From Glandiceps talaboti (Eukaryota > Hemichordata > Enteropneusta > Spengelidae): a DNA stretch of 64,000 bases. Shown here in pieces: positions 24,655 through 35,494 of the stretch (its first letter is position 1; the number at the start of each line of letters is the position of its first letter). The DNA lies in assembly GCF_964340395.1 (NCBI RefSeq), contig NC_135556.1, positions 21,950,223-22,014,222 on the forward strand, in the 5' to 3' direction. The notes beneath the pieces are model-generated. The model did not search any database, was not told the origin of the DNA, and saw only the letters and a list, made by a program, of their open reading frames with translations. Both the position numbers and the translations under genes were made by a program.

Positions 24655-25349
24655 ATGTACATTTCTTATTCTATTTAAATGCCATCTCGCTTCACACTGG
24701 GCATGCTGTCGAGTCAAGACCAGGTGATATCTACCCACCAGATAAAGGTATAATCTGTACGATTTCACTTGACCATCGTAAACATTGTGTTAGTGTACCC
24801 AGCACAGGTGTCTTGGTTGTAATACCGGAAGGAGCAATTAGCGAAGGTGAAAAGAAAACAATTCATGTCGCAGTTAGTTGGGAAGATACTGATAGACAAA
24901 CAATCATAAATAAACAGAGGAGAGTCAGCCATGTCGTTACATGCGGACCACCCGGTACCTTGTTCGCCGTCCCAATCATCCTGTCCTTCCCTCACTGTAT
25001 CTCAACATCAAGGAAAGTACCACAATCTATGTCCGTATTTCGAAGAGAGGATAACCAAACTTCCTGGGCTAAGTGCAGCGACAAAACAACAAAATGCGTT
25101 GTTACACATGGACGATGTCTTGTCTTCACAAATCATTTCACGAAATATACATGTGCCTGTTGCAGCATCAAGAGGAAACACCAATGTTTGAGGTTAGCCG
25201 TGGCGGCCTATCATACTACGTCCAAATTCGACGCTCAATTATATGGCAAGCCGTTCGGCCAAAAGTATTATGCTTATTTTAGCTGTAGTATTTTGTATTT
25301 TTCGGGGTTACAAACTAATTTTAACCATTCATGTGTGGTTTGTCTATGA
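24655..25349 (+). CDS. ZU5-domain exon, left-arm copy, truncated at its 3' end
   Basis: An AG at 24653-24654 allows an exon entering in phase 1, which matches the phase-1 end of the linker exon at 17934. It encodes a ZU5 domain: HCVSVPSTGVLVVIPEGAIS, VAVSWEDTDRQ, VVTCGPPGTLFAVPIILSF, FTNHFTKYTC and LRLAVAAYHTT. ZU5 is a beta-sandwich found in UNC5, PIDD and ankyrins. Compared with the ZU5 exon at 41002, similarity stops after the YHTT motif; the last ~20 residues and the splice donor are missing. The frame then runs to a stop at 25349. No UPA or Death exon follows before the palindrome centre. It may be a broken duplicate exon or an alternative 3' end. Confidence 0.6.
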
Positions 25350-25676
25350 ATCCATACTTTTATTCCATGTTGTTAAAAAATTCCTTTTTATTTTTTCGTC
25401 TGAAAAATTGTGGAACCAAATGTATGCGCTCTGGTGACATGTTCGACAAACTGGGTTGAAGCATCATTTAATGTGACCTGTACTTCAGTACAACGTTTTG
25501 TGGCTCTAACTCTGAGTGTCGAACACCATCACGATGAGTGTTTTTTCCGACGAATATGTGTGATGCGAACTCTGACACGCTGGTGATTTTATCGAACGTC
25601 GTGTTTTTGCAATATTGTCATACTTCCTCAAGAATCAGTGAAGCGGTCATATTATGAGATGACTATCAACTACCTA

Positions 25677-25775
25677 CCTCATCGATTATTTCAATAATTT
25701 CTAATTCAGCAAGATGGTTGATAATCATTTTTAACATTTTGTAAATTTGATGAGAAATTCAAGACCCTTGCTAGT
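25677..25775 (-). pseudogene. Decayed copy of a START-gene exon (left arm)
   Basis: On the minus strand it resembles the third exon (54971-55097) of the START gene at 52.5-56.5 kb, including the VLNFSSNLQNVK region and the GATGAG/GTAGGT splice donor. A one-base insertion after the AAAAAT run breaks the frame. Flanking intron sequence (about 25440-25676) also matches 54768-54970. Confidence 0.65.
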
Positions 25776-26358
25776 GATAAGTGTCAGCCCACAATTCCCA
25801 CATTAAATATAGTGATGGCGTGAGCCTACACGTCAACAAGTGGTCGTATCAGATGTTCGTTATATATTAAAATGTACAGCTATGTTTATTTGACGACAGA
25901 GGCATCAATCAATAATGTAACCAACTGAGTGATAGAAGTAATGTTAAAGGTCATGGCACTACAGTCTCGTGTCAAAGGTTACACACATTCTTGAGTATTG
26001 ATTAATATTGACCATGGGGACAGGCAACTGCTAAACGGCCCTTTCCAGAATTACCACACATGGTATGAAAGACAGTTGCGACAAACATCTCAATCTGTCA
26101 GTATGTTGAATATGTACATGTGTATTGTTTTTTTTAGGATACATTCTGTATTTATCCAAATTACTTCGAGTACTTTTTGACATCACTCAAGTCCTATCTA
26201 GTTGAATGAGGAAGGGTCGGGCCTGCATACTTAATACATGTATGCAGTGTTGTTTGTCACTGGGTGGGACATGGACATGCAAAGTGTAGAACAGTTTCAC
26301 GAAAAATTCTACTCGCCCAAATTCAACGGGTTTCTTAATCTGGCTCATTAAAGAAATG

Positions 26359-26515
26359 CATTTTCGCAATATAGTACCAGACCGTGTAGCTTGGTGGGAT
26401 CGCGTATAAAAGCCCATAGACTTGAGAACCTTCCGGACTTCTGGTTGTTTGGTGAGAACAAATGCGAAGCAAAAATTCAGAGCGGTCGCACCACTGGTAC
26501 TATATTGCGAAAATG
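26359..26515. repeat. 157-bp segment with perfect 22-bp inverted ends
   Basis: Bases 26359-26380 (CATTTTCGCAATATAGTACC and two more) are the exact reverse complement of 26494-26515. Size and form suit a small MITE or a hairpin. No clear target-site duplication flanks it. Confidence 0.75.
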
Positions 26516-26799
26516 GATTTAGACCTAAAGCGCCAAGCAGCTAGTGAAATAGTGACATATTATTCATCAGGCATTGACTGAAGGTGTCAAGCATGTCTTC
26601 GACACTCGACTTGAAGGTGTCAATCATGTCTTAGACATGCGACTTGAACTGTCAGTCATGTCAGAGATGTTGGGTGGTGTCAATTTCACAAACATTGTGA
26701 TCTTTTGTCCCACTTGATCGGTAGTTTATTTAGTCTCTGGGTGGTCATAAGCCATTAATTCGGTAACGCGGAATTTGTCCGCATTCAAGGGATTAGCCC

Positions 26800-26960
26800 T
26801 GATACATGGTTTGTGCCGACCAATCCCGTCGGCGGCTGGGAGTGAGAAATGTCGTACTTGTTGTCGCAGTATAAGTGCGAGACATGTAAGTTTGGTAGGG
26901 CAAATATCCCCTCAGGAAAGATCTAGACTTTGGATGGCAAAAGCATATTTTGTAACATGT
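26800..26960 (-). pseudogene. Possible PI-PLC-like gene fragment
   Basis: The minus-strand frame contains TATTSTTFLT, matching the TATTSTTFLTHFSG segment of the PI-PLC gene at 47180-48025, with a block of about 28 identical bases at the core. The surrounding residues match poorly and the frame ends within the region. It is probably a relic of a second gene copy, but a chance or repeat-borne match of this short block is possible. Confidence 0.35.
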
Positions 26961-27229
26961 GTTGACGCCAACTGAAGTTGATGTGTTGTGTCTGTCAATA
27001 TTGATCAATGCTCAAAGAATGTGTGTAACCTTTGACACGAGACTGTAGTGCCATGACCTTTAACATTACTGCTATAACTCTGTTGGTTACATTATTGATT
27101 GATGCCTCTGTCGTCAAATAAACATAGCTGTACATTTTAATATATAACGAACATCTGATACGACCACTTGTTGACGTGTAGGCTCACGCCATCACTATAT
27201 TTAATGTGCGAATTGTGGGCTGACACTTA

Positions 27230-27328
27230 CCACCAGAAAGGGTCTTGAATTTCTCATCAAATTTACAAAATGTTAAAAAGATTAACAACCATCTTGCTGA
27301 ATAGGAAATTAATGGAATAATCGATGAG
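27230..27328 (+). pseudogene. Decayed copy of a START-gene exon (right arm)
   Basis: It reads RVLNFSSNLQNVKKINNHLAE and then a stop codon (TAG) where the intact gene at 54971-55097 has a leucine codon. The donor GATGAG/GTAGGT is kept. The lesion differs from that of the left-arm copy, so the two arms have decayed separately. Confidence 0.65.
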
Positions 27329-27773
27329 GTAGGTAGTTGATAGTCGTCTCATAATATGACCGTTTAACTGATTCTTGAGGAAGTATGACAATATTGCAAA
27401 AACACGACGTTCGATAAAATCACCAGCATGTCAGAGTTCGCATCACACATATTCGTCGGAAAAAACACTCATCGTGTTGGTGTTCGACACTCAGAGTTAG
27501 AGCCACAAAACGTTGTACTGAAGTACAGGTCACATTAAATGATGCTTCAACCCAGTTTGTCGAAAATGTCACCAGAGCGCATACATTTGGTTCCACAATT
27601 TTTCAGACGAAAAAATAAAAAGGAAATAAAGCCTGTAAAACAACAATAATCTCAAATAAATGAAAACTTGTTTGAATTTTTAACAACATGGAATAAAAGT
27701 ATGGATTCATAGACAAACCACACATGAATGGTTAAAATTAGTTTGTAACCCCGAAAAATACAAAATACTACAG

Positions 27774-28399
27774 CTAAAATAAGCATAATACTTTTGGCCG
27801 AACGGCTTGCCATGATTGAGCGTCGAATTTGGACGAAGTATGATAGGCCGCCACGGCTAACCTCAAACATTGGTGTTTCCTCTTGATGCTGCAACAGGCA
27901 CATGTATATTTCGTGAAATGATTTGTGAAGACAAGACATCGTCCATGCGTAACAGCGCATTTTGTTGTTTTGTCGCTGCACTTAGCCCAGGAAGTTTGGT
28001 TATCCTCTCTTCGAAATACGGACATAGATTGTGGTACTTTCCTTGATGTTGAGATACAGTGAGGGAAGGACAGGATGATTGGGACGGCGAACAAGGTACC
28101 GGGTGGTCCGCATGTAACGACATGGCTGACTCTCCTCTGTTTATTTATGATTGTTTGTCTATCAGTATCTTCCCAACTAACTGCGACATGAATTGTTTTC
28201 TTTTCACCTTCGCTAATTGCTCCTTCCGGTATTACAACCAAGACACCTGTGCTGGGTACACTAACACAATGTTTACGATGGTCAAGTGAAATCGTACAGA
28301 TTATACCTTTATCTGGTGGGTAGATATCACCTGGTCTTGACTCGACAGCATGCCCAGTGTGAAGCGAGATGGCATTTAAATAGAATAAGAAATGTACAT
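27774..28399 (-). pseudogene. ZU5-domain exon, inverted right-arm copy
   Basis: On the minus strand it keeps the whole ZU5 frame of the left-arm copy (VVIPEGAISEGEKK, VAVSWEDTDRQ, FTNHFTKYTC) with a few substitutions. After the DAQ motif a small indel moves it into another frame, ending at 27774. It lies opposite to the SH2 exons, so it cannot splice to them. It may be a passenger of the duplication. The open frame shows that the duplication is young or that little time has passed since the copy lost constraint. Confidence 0.65.
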
Positions 28400-28527
28400 C
28401 TGAACTACTATTATGTCTTCTATCACTTTTCTTGTCAGATTATATGACTTATTAATGAATATTTCTTAAGAATCCAGTCTCATTTGTTTCGTTTTTTATA
28501 CATAGGATATGGTATACTGGATTTATA

Positions 28528-31078
28528 GCATGAATGAATGAATGAATGAATGAATGAATGAAATTTATTTCACCAGATAACAAAAATAAGCTACACTTTC
28601 AAAGAAACACATGATTCAAATATACAAAATGAATACAAAAGAAATTGACAATTGTTATCTGATGTGGACCATGGAAATAGTTCAGCGGAACTAGTCTTGT
28701 CCATGGCCCGTACATTTTTCTACATTTCAAATCGATAATGGGACGCAGAAGAAAAGTGAATCAAAATACACACACACACACACACATGCATACACCTCTA
28801 TATACATAATTGTACGGATGAAGTGAGAAGCGATACAAATACAACAAAATCAAGAAATGTTACTGAAAACGCCAAAGAGAAACGATACATATGAATGCAA
28901 GGGTTGGAATTTGTAAGTCACGGAATACTTAAAATATACTTAAAATATAATTTCTTAGTTCCATCTTGAATTTTTGCCTTGACATTTTAGTTTTAAGGGG
29001 GCATGGTAAAAATTCTAATACTTTGTCACTGCATATGTAAAATTATGTTGGGTAATATTCAATTTTGCTGATGGTGGACGGAAGTTACCACTGGCAGCTG
29101 AACGGGTTTGATATATATGAATTGGACGGTCAAAATATTTTTTTCTATATTGTGGGGATAACGATTATTTCTAAGACCAAAAACAAAAATACAGGAGTAA
29201 AATTTACTGAGTTGAAAGATATTTAGAACTTTAAGTTGGTTTAAAAGGGGTTCAGAGTGTGCACTGAAGTGAGTGAATGTGATCAAGTGGACACATTTCT
29301 TTTCTAGCCGGAATACTGGTTCTAGAAGAGTTTGATAAGTATTGCCCCAAATTTCTAAACAATATGTAAAGTGTTGTAGAATAAATGAGTTATAAATCAT
29401 AATTAGGGCCGATCTGGGAACATAGTGGCGTAAACGTGAAAAAATTCCTACTTTTCTGCTTACAACTTTAATGACATTTTCTATATGGGACTTCCTAGAA
29501 AGAGAGGGATCAATAGAAACACCAAGGTAACTTGCAGATAAAACGCGCTCTATTGCCATATTACCAACATAAAGATTACCTTCCAAAGTTATATTTCTCT
29601 GTAGCGTCTTAATCAACATGAAATTAGTTTTCCCTTCATTAATAGTAAGTTTGTTAGCCATGTACCATCTAATCACATGTCTGAACTCTTCATTGATAAT
29701 ACTGAGGTTAAGTTTTGGGGAATTCAATGATCGAAACAAATTTGTATCATCGGCAAAAAGTCTGAAATTGAATAGTTGCTGGCCGGAGTTGCAAATGTCA
29801 TTGATATAAATAAGAAAAAGGGTCGGGCCGAGAATTGATCCCTGAGGCACTCCACACTGGATTTGCTTTGGACTTGAAGATTTTCCGCCAACATTTACGG
29901 ATTGCTGACGTTTATAAAGGTAGCTACGAATCCAGTTTAGCAGTTCACCCCTAATCCCATAGATATGTAACTTACGCAATAAAATTTCGTGGTTGATGGT
30001 GTCGAAAGCTTTTTTGAAATCAATGAATATTCCAAAGGTTGTATTTCCTTTGTCCATTATATTAGTTAATTCTGCGACAATGTCGATAAGGGGCAATTTA
30101 GTGCTGTAGCGTTTCCGAAAAAACATAGTGAATATCTGACAGAATGTTGAATTTGTCTAAATAGGAAACAATTTGCTTATTAACGTTAGTTTCGAAGATT
30201 TTGCTGAAAACGGATAGTACTGAAATTGGTTTGTAATTTCCAACGTCAAAGGGGACCCTGTTTTGTACAATGGTGTAACTTTTGCATGCTTAAGTGCCTC
30301 GGGGAACATTCCTTTGGTAAGCGAAAGATTAATAATATGAGAAAGGTGACTAGAAATGCAATTAGATGCATGCTTGGCCACCAAAAGCTTTATTTGTGTC
30401 AAGGGATATTATTTCTTCGGCAACATCTTCTGCCACAACTGGTCGAAAAAAGAAGGAGTTGTTGTAGTTTCCTGTGACGAATTGTTCAAAATCGATATCG
30501 AATGATATTTTAGATGCTAAGTTAGGACCAATACTTGTGAAATACTCACAAATGTGTCAGCTACTTTTGTAGGGTTTGTTTCGATCTCATCCCTGTCTGG
30601 CAAATGTAACTTATTGGGTGTAGTATTCTTGTTCACATTCCTATTTACAATTTCATTAATAACTTTCCAGGTTTTAGAAGAATTTCCCGCTACAGAAGTG
30701 AATTTATGATAGAAGTGACGTTTCTTAGCAGCTCTCATGACGCGTGTTAAAATGTTTCTGTAAGTTTTATAGTATTCTTATAAATCAGTGTTCATTGGTG
30801 ACCGTTTCGTTTTAGAAAACAGAGAGTGTTTCTTTTTTATCGAAATGAGAATTCCCCTTGTCAACCAGGGTTTACGGAAAGACTATTTTCGACCATTTTG
30901 CGCATTAAGAGGGACGTGTTTAGAGGCTATACTTTGGAATTTAGCATAGAAAAAATTGTATGCCTCATTTGGGTCTGTGCTGTCGAAAACTGTCTGCCAG
31001 GAGACGTTACTCAGAACAGTAAGAAACGATTCACGATTGTAGCGGAAGAAATTTAAACTGGTAAAAGAGCTGTTTTCA
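28528..31078 (-). mobile_element. LINE 3' half in the right arm, with a 355-codon RT frame
   Basis: This is the inverted copy of the 20344-24525 LINE from the end of the endonuclease onward. The minus-strand frame 30126-29059 is open for 355 codons: FFRKRYSTKLPLIDIVAEL, FKKAFDTINHEILLRKLHIY, GVPQGSILGPTLFLIYINDI, LFADDTNLF and the C-terminal region. In the left arm the same frame is broken near 23035 and 23340. The tail (GAATG)-like repeat is at 28532-28560. It lacks ORF1 and most of the endonuclease. Confidence 0.85.
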
Positions 31079-32573
31079 ATCTATCATTCCAGATCCCATT
31101 CGCAAAGCTACATCGATCATTAAAGGTGATTCAAAATGCTCACAATCACTAATGCTACTTTCCTAGACGACATGTTTGTGAAACATATTCTGGTTTTAAA
31201 ACTTTAAAAAAGCGTCTGCAAACACCTTAAAATGACCTTTTTTCAGTCAGTTCCCTTCGGATTTACTTCGAGAGTTTTCGGGTATTTCCGGTCCCACCTA
31301 GACCACGGGATTTTATGACGTCATAGAGAGACATCGTTAGCACGTAGCCTATGATGAGCGTAGTCAACAAGTGAATAAAACTCAACAGCATTGTGAAAAA
31401 ATACATTGCCGGTGGTTGTAATAGACATCAGTAAACAAAAACTACAGTCTACATGTCTTATTAACCAACATTTACTGATATTTACTCACATTTCCTGACT
31501 AATTGTCAGTGTCTGTGGGTATAAATGCTAAAATATTATGTTCCCATATTATGGAAAAATAAATCAAAACGGCTAGACTAGATATACATATACATTTATT
31601 TATCTCATGTTTTATTATTTGCCAATAAGAAGCATCACAATACCATCAACACACAAGACACATCGACGGCATATTTTAGCCTACTATACTTGTACTCGCT
31701 GATGTCGCCTTTTGAACGGCGCATTTAGTAACAAAGTAAACATATTTCATCTTGAATAGATATATTAGCTATTAGAATACCCATATCATCAGCAATAAAA
31801 ATTGTAAAGAATTACGAAATTTCGTGAGTTTCGTGTTGTCTTTATGACTTTAGCAACTCGTCTGGAAGAAAACTGGTATGGTTTCCCTTGTTGCAATATC
31901 ACCTGTTGACTACGCTCGTCATATGCTACGTGCTAAATATGTCTCTCTATGACGTCATGCGCGTCTAGGTGGGACCGGAAATACCCGAAAACTCTCGAAG
32001 TAAATCCGAAGGGAACTGACTGAAAAAGGGTCATTCTGAGGTGTTTGCCGATGCTTTTTTAAAGTTTTAAAACCAGTATACATTTCACAAACATGTCGTC
32101 TAGGAAAATAGCAATAGTGAATGTGAGCATTTTGAATCACCTTTAAGGATCCCAGTCATTCGGCACATACATTGTTTGAACTGCTACCCTCGGTACGAGG
32201 TACAGGAGTATCAAAACGAAATCAGAACGTTTTAGAAAGAGCTTGTATCCATCTGTGATTCGCATTTTAAACCAGACCTAGGCTTTTTCACCATTTGTTT
32301 TAGTTTCCTGATTTTGTCTCTGCATTTGTATCTTTTTAACATCATGTGTGTTTTAAATCGTTTGATGTGTCAGAATAATTTTATCTCTTGCTTTACTTTC
32401 CACTCGCATTTTCTATCCAATGTTTCATTCAATTGTTGTTTTCTTTCCAATCTTCAGTTTTCAATGTATTCACCTTTTTGTATGATTCCACGTGGAAAGC
32501 CAATTTCCAATGCATGTTATGCAATGGCAATAAAGTTATATATAATAATAAAGTTATTATATCATGGTTAGGC
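31079..32573 (+). mobile_element. 3' end of a LINE, split by a TTAA-flanked insertion
   Basis: Bases 31079-31123 and 32143-32290 together match a LINE C terminus that is uninterrupted at 34425-34590 (CAATCTATCATTCCAGATCC through AAAGAGCTT). The family encodes a YHSR...GRRYRSIKTK-like C terminus seen in L2/CR1-type elements. A T-rich 3' UTR follows, ending at GCAATGGCAATAAAG and (ATA)n near 32573. The coding part is frameshifted. Confidence 0.75.
31124..32142. mobile_element. 1019-bp TTAA-flanked DNA element with ~250-bp inverted ends
   Basis: The ends are AGGTGATTCAAAATGCTCAC at left and its exact reverse complement at right. The inverted similarity extends about 250 bases inward, through GGTGGGACCGGAAATACC-type sequence and the CGTAGTCAACA region. 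It is flanked by TTAA at 31120-31123 and 32143-32146. The related LINE at 34473-34476 shows the empty site with a single TTAA. A TTAA duplication is characteristic of the piggyBac superfamily. No transposase frame is present, so it would be a non-autonomous member. Confidence 0.88.
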
Positions 32574-32924
32574 AAGTGGATAAACGTCTAAAAATTGACT
32601 GTACATATGTCTAACAACAAGACCACGCCCATAGCAACAGTGAAATGGTGATGTTTATAGCACAAATAACAACATTGATGGATTAGCATGTCGATAAATA
32701 GTTGTAAGAATGTATCACAAACTGTAGTTATGCTACAATACCTGTTGCGCTATTTTTGTATAATTTCATATATATGCTTGTATATAAAGTTTCTTTCGCT
32801 TGGTCAATATACCATTGTCCTGATGAAGAGGTGTATTAGGTTTAATAAAAACATTCCATCTCTTTTTATTTTCTTGTTCGTTTACCAGAATCTTTATATC
32901 CAATCGGTTTGAGTTATGATGATG

Positions 32925-32956
<32 letters not shown>

Positions 32957-33640
32957 GATGATGATATTTTTACAACAACATCGACCGTTCTTGCAGGTGA
33001 GAATATTTGCATATGTGTGTCTCAAGCATTCAAATGCTAAGCCGTTATGACAATGTGTAATTCAATATCAAATATATAAATAATCATTCGTTGTCGGTAC
33101 TCTTACTTTTTTGTATTTTATTAATATTTAAGTTCACCCAAGGCTATACATTGGAAATTTAAAATTTGAATTACTACGCAGAGAATCTGCAACAGACATC
33201 TGCATGAGTTCAAATGCGTTTTATGACTTAAGAAACACACTTTAAACTTTGTCATGTAAAAGTTCTAGGTTATGAATATCTCTTGTAGGGTCATATGACG
33301 TTGAGAGTGTATTCAGTAATTTACCGACAGGTTAGTACTTTCTGAGATTGGATTTTCAAATCCAAATTTAGAATAATTAACACATTTACTATGACATTAG
33401 TTACCCAAGCCGAGCTGAAATCTTAAATCATCTGGTATTTTTAATTGGGAATATATTTAGAAAATCGGAGCACTATTTTGTCACAATTTTCACTTCTTTT
33501 GTCTAAAATTGCGTTTTCCATTTTTTTGAAGTTGAGATGCCTTTCACTTACACTGTCAGCGTGCGTTATGAAAATTATCAGAAATTCGAGTGAAGCATGT
33601 GTTTCCGATGACAGAATACACAAGTTTCATATTCCCAAAG
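32560..33640. repeat. Locally duplicated block (unit 1)
   Basis: Bases 32590-32960 and 33435-33620 match 39905-40340. They share the CAAGACCACGCCCATAGCAA-type start, ACATTGATGGATTAGCATGT, the GAT repeat and the GGAATATATTTAGAAAATCG block. Bases 32997-33400 instead match 34597-35130. The intron is therefore a patchwork of tandem duplications. A shorter piece of the same block recurs at 37060-37140 in rearranged order. Confidence 0.75.
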
Positions 33641-34661
33641 TTTTGATGTGACACAGTCACAGTGAACTCTCAGCTATCATGAATTAATGCTTAGAATAAA
33701 TGTTTGCATTTCGCGAATAGTATTCTGAGATGACAACAATACAAGTTATTATAAGATCAACAGTGTCAAATACTTACTAATTACAAGCAGCTGGAAAAGC
33801 AATGGCACCATCAAATTGTTTAGCAGCTTTTCATATTTGTCAATATTATTTGCATTAAATTAAGGCAACAACACTCTGTTTATTCACTTATGGTGTTGAT
33901 TGATATTGATCAATGCAGAGCCGATTTCACACACAAATACACTCCGGTGGTAGTAGCTAGAAATAACTACATGTAATACCCTTAAAACTTTCAATGTGGT
34001 GGCAGCGGTGGGATTAAGTCCTTTAAATCATTGGTTATGGGACACTATCTGACAGCATTCAAACCACGTGTTTTAGGGGAGGGTAATGTTTTGGAGAACA
34101 GAAATTGAGGGATTTAAATATTCATGGTAGAGAACTTGAAATTGTCAGTTTTTTCAAATTGCTTGAATTGAATTGCCTACCTTGGCAAACAAATACTGAA
34201 CATCTTGTAAAGAAAGCACAACAGCGTCTTTATTTTCTGAGACGTTTAAAGAAAGTTGGAATGAGTCATAGTATTTGAGTCAATTTTTACGGGACTGTCA
34301 TAAAGAGTATTTTAACGTATTCCATCACTATCTGGTTTAACAACATCACCAACTGTGAGTTGAATGCACTTGAGAGAGTCGTCCGGACAGCACAGAGAAT
34401 CATCGGCACAAAATTACCATCCTTGAAATCAATCTATCATTCCAGATCCCATTCGCAAAGATACATCGATCATTAAGGATCCCAGTCATCCGGCACCTAC
34501 AATGTCTAAACTGTTACCCTCAGGTACGAGGTACAAGAGTATCAAAACGAAATCAGAACATTTTAGAAAGAGCTTTTTTCCATCTGTGAATAATAAAGGT
34601 GAGAATACTTGCATTTTTGTGTCCCAAGCACCCGAATGCTATTATAACAAAGTGTATATCA

Positions 34662-34759
<98 letters not shown>

Positions 34760-35455
34760 TTTGTTATAATAGCATTCGGGTGCTTGGGATATAGAATCAA
34801 TCATTCGTTGTCGCTATTTTCATTTTTTGTATTTTAATAGCTTTATTAATAAACAAGACCATGCTTGTGAACGATATTAAGTTTACCCAAGGCTACATAT
34901 TTGAAATTTTAAAATTTGAACTACTCCGCAGAGCATCTGCAACAGACATCTGCACGAGTTCAAATGCGTTATATGACTTACGAAGCACACTTTAAGATTG
35001 TTCATGTAAACGTTTTGTGTTATAAATATCTTTTGTAGGGTCATATGACGTGGAAAGTGCATCCCATAGTTTGCCGACAGGTTAGTACTCTCTGAGAATG
35101 GATTATCAAATACAAGTTTAGAATAATGAACATTGTAGTTCCCATATACATTACGGGGATCAGACCTCATTAATTGAAGGTGAGCCTATCTTTTCTCATT
35201 AACTGGAACATTATAACCCTTGGCAATAAGTTGCTTAATATGATGGCTGTCATTGCCAGGATGTCACTTTCCAGGGACACTCTCAGATGACATTTTTAAA
35301 AATAACTTTGTGAGTAGTTGGAGAAGGAAAACTTTCTTGTTTGTGTGTATTCGAAACAAGTCTTTCATGCGGTAAATACCGAGGTTTCTGTTTTGAGCAT
35401 GTTTTTACCTCCCGTATGGGTACGGGAGGTATTAAAAGGGGAAGGTGTGTCTGTG

Positions 35456-35494
<39 letters not shown>

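Larger units (their letters stand above)
21991..26012. repeat. Left arm of a ~9-kb inverted duplication
   Basis: This 4.02-kb segment is repeated in reverse complement at 26994-31078 with high similarity; differences are scattered substitutions and small indels. It contains most of LINE ORF2 and its 3' tail, the (GT)n tract near 24270, a ZU5-domain exon, and a decayed START-gene exon. The outer limit falls inside LINE sequence (after ATGTCTTTAA). The inner limit is at AATATTGAC near 26012. Confidence 0.92.
26013..26993. other. Spacer at the centre of the inverted duplication
   Basis: A unique ~980-bp sequence between the arms. It has a 157-bp hairpin-ended segment (26359-26515), three or four degenerate AGGTGTCAA(T/G)CATGTC repeats at 26580-26670, and a PI-PLC-like fragment on the minus strand near 26800-26960. 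No complete gene is present. Confidence 0.7.
26994..31078. repeat. Right arm of the ~9-kb inverted duplication
   Basis: Reverse complement of 21991-26012, about 4.08 kb long. The outer end is a sharp junction: LINE sequence matching the left arm stops at 31078 and continues directly into a different LINE (the 3' fragment also seen at 34.4 kb). The inner end is near 26994. The arm carries its own ZU5 and START-exon relics and the RT part of the LINE. Confidence 0.92.
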
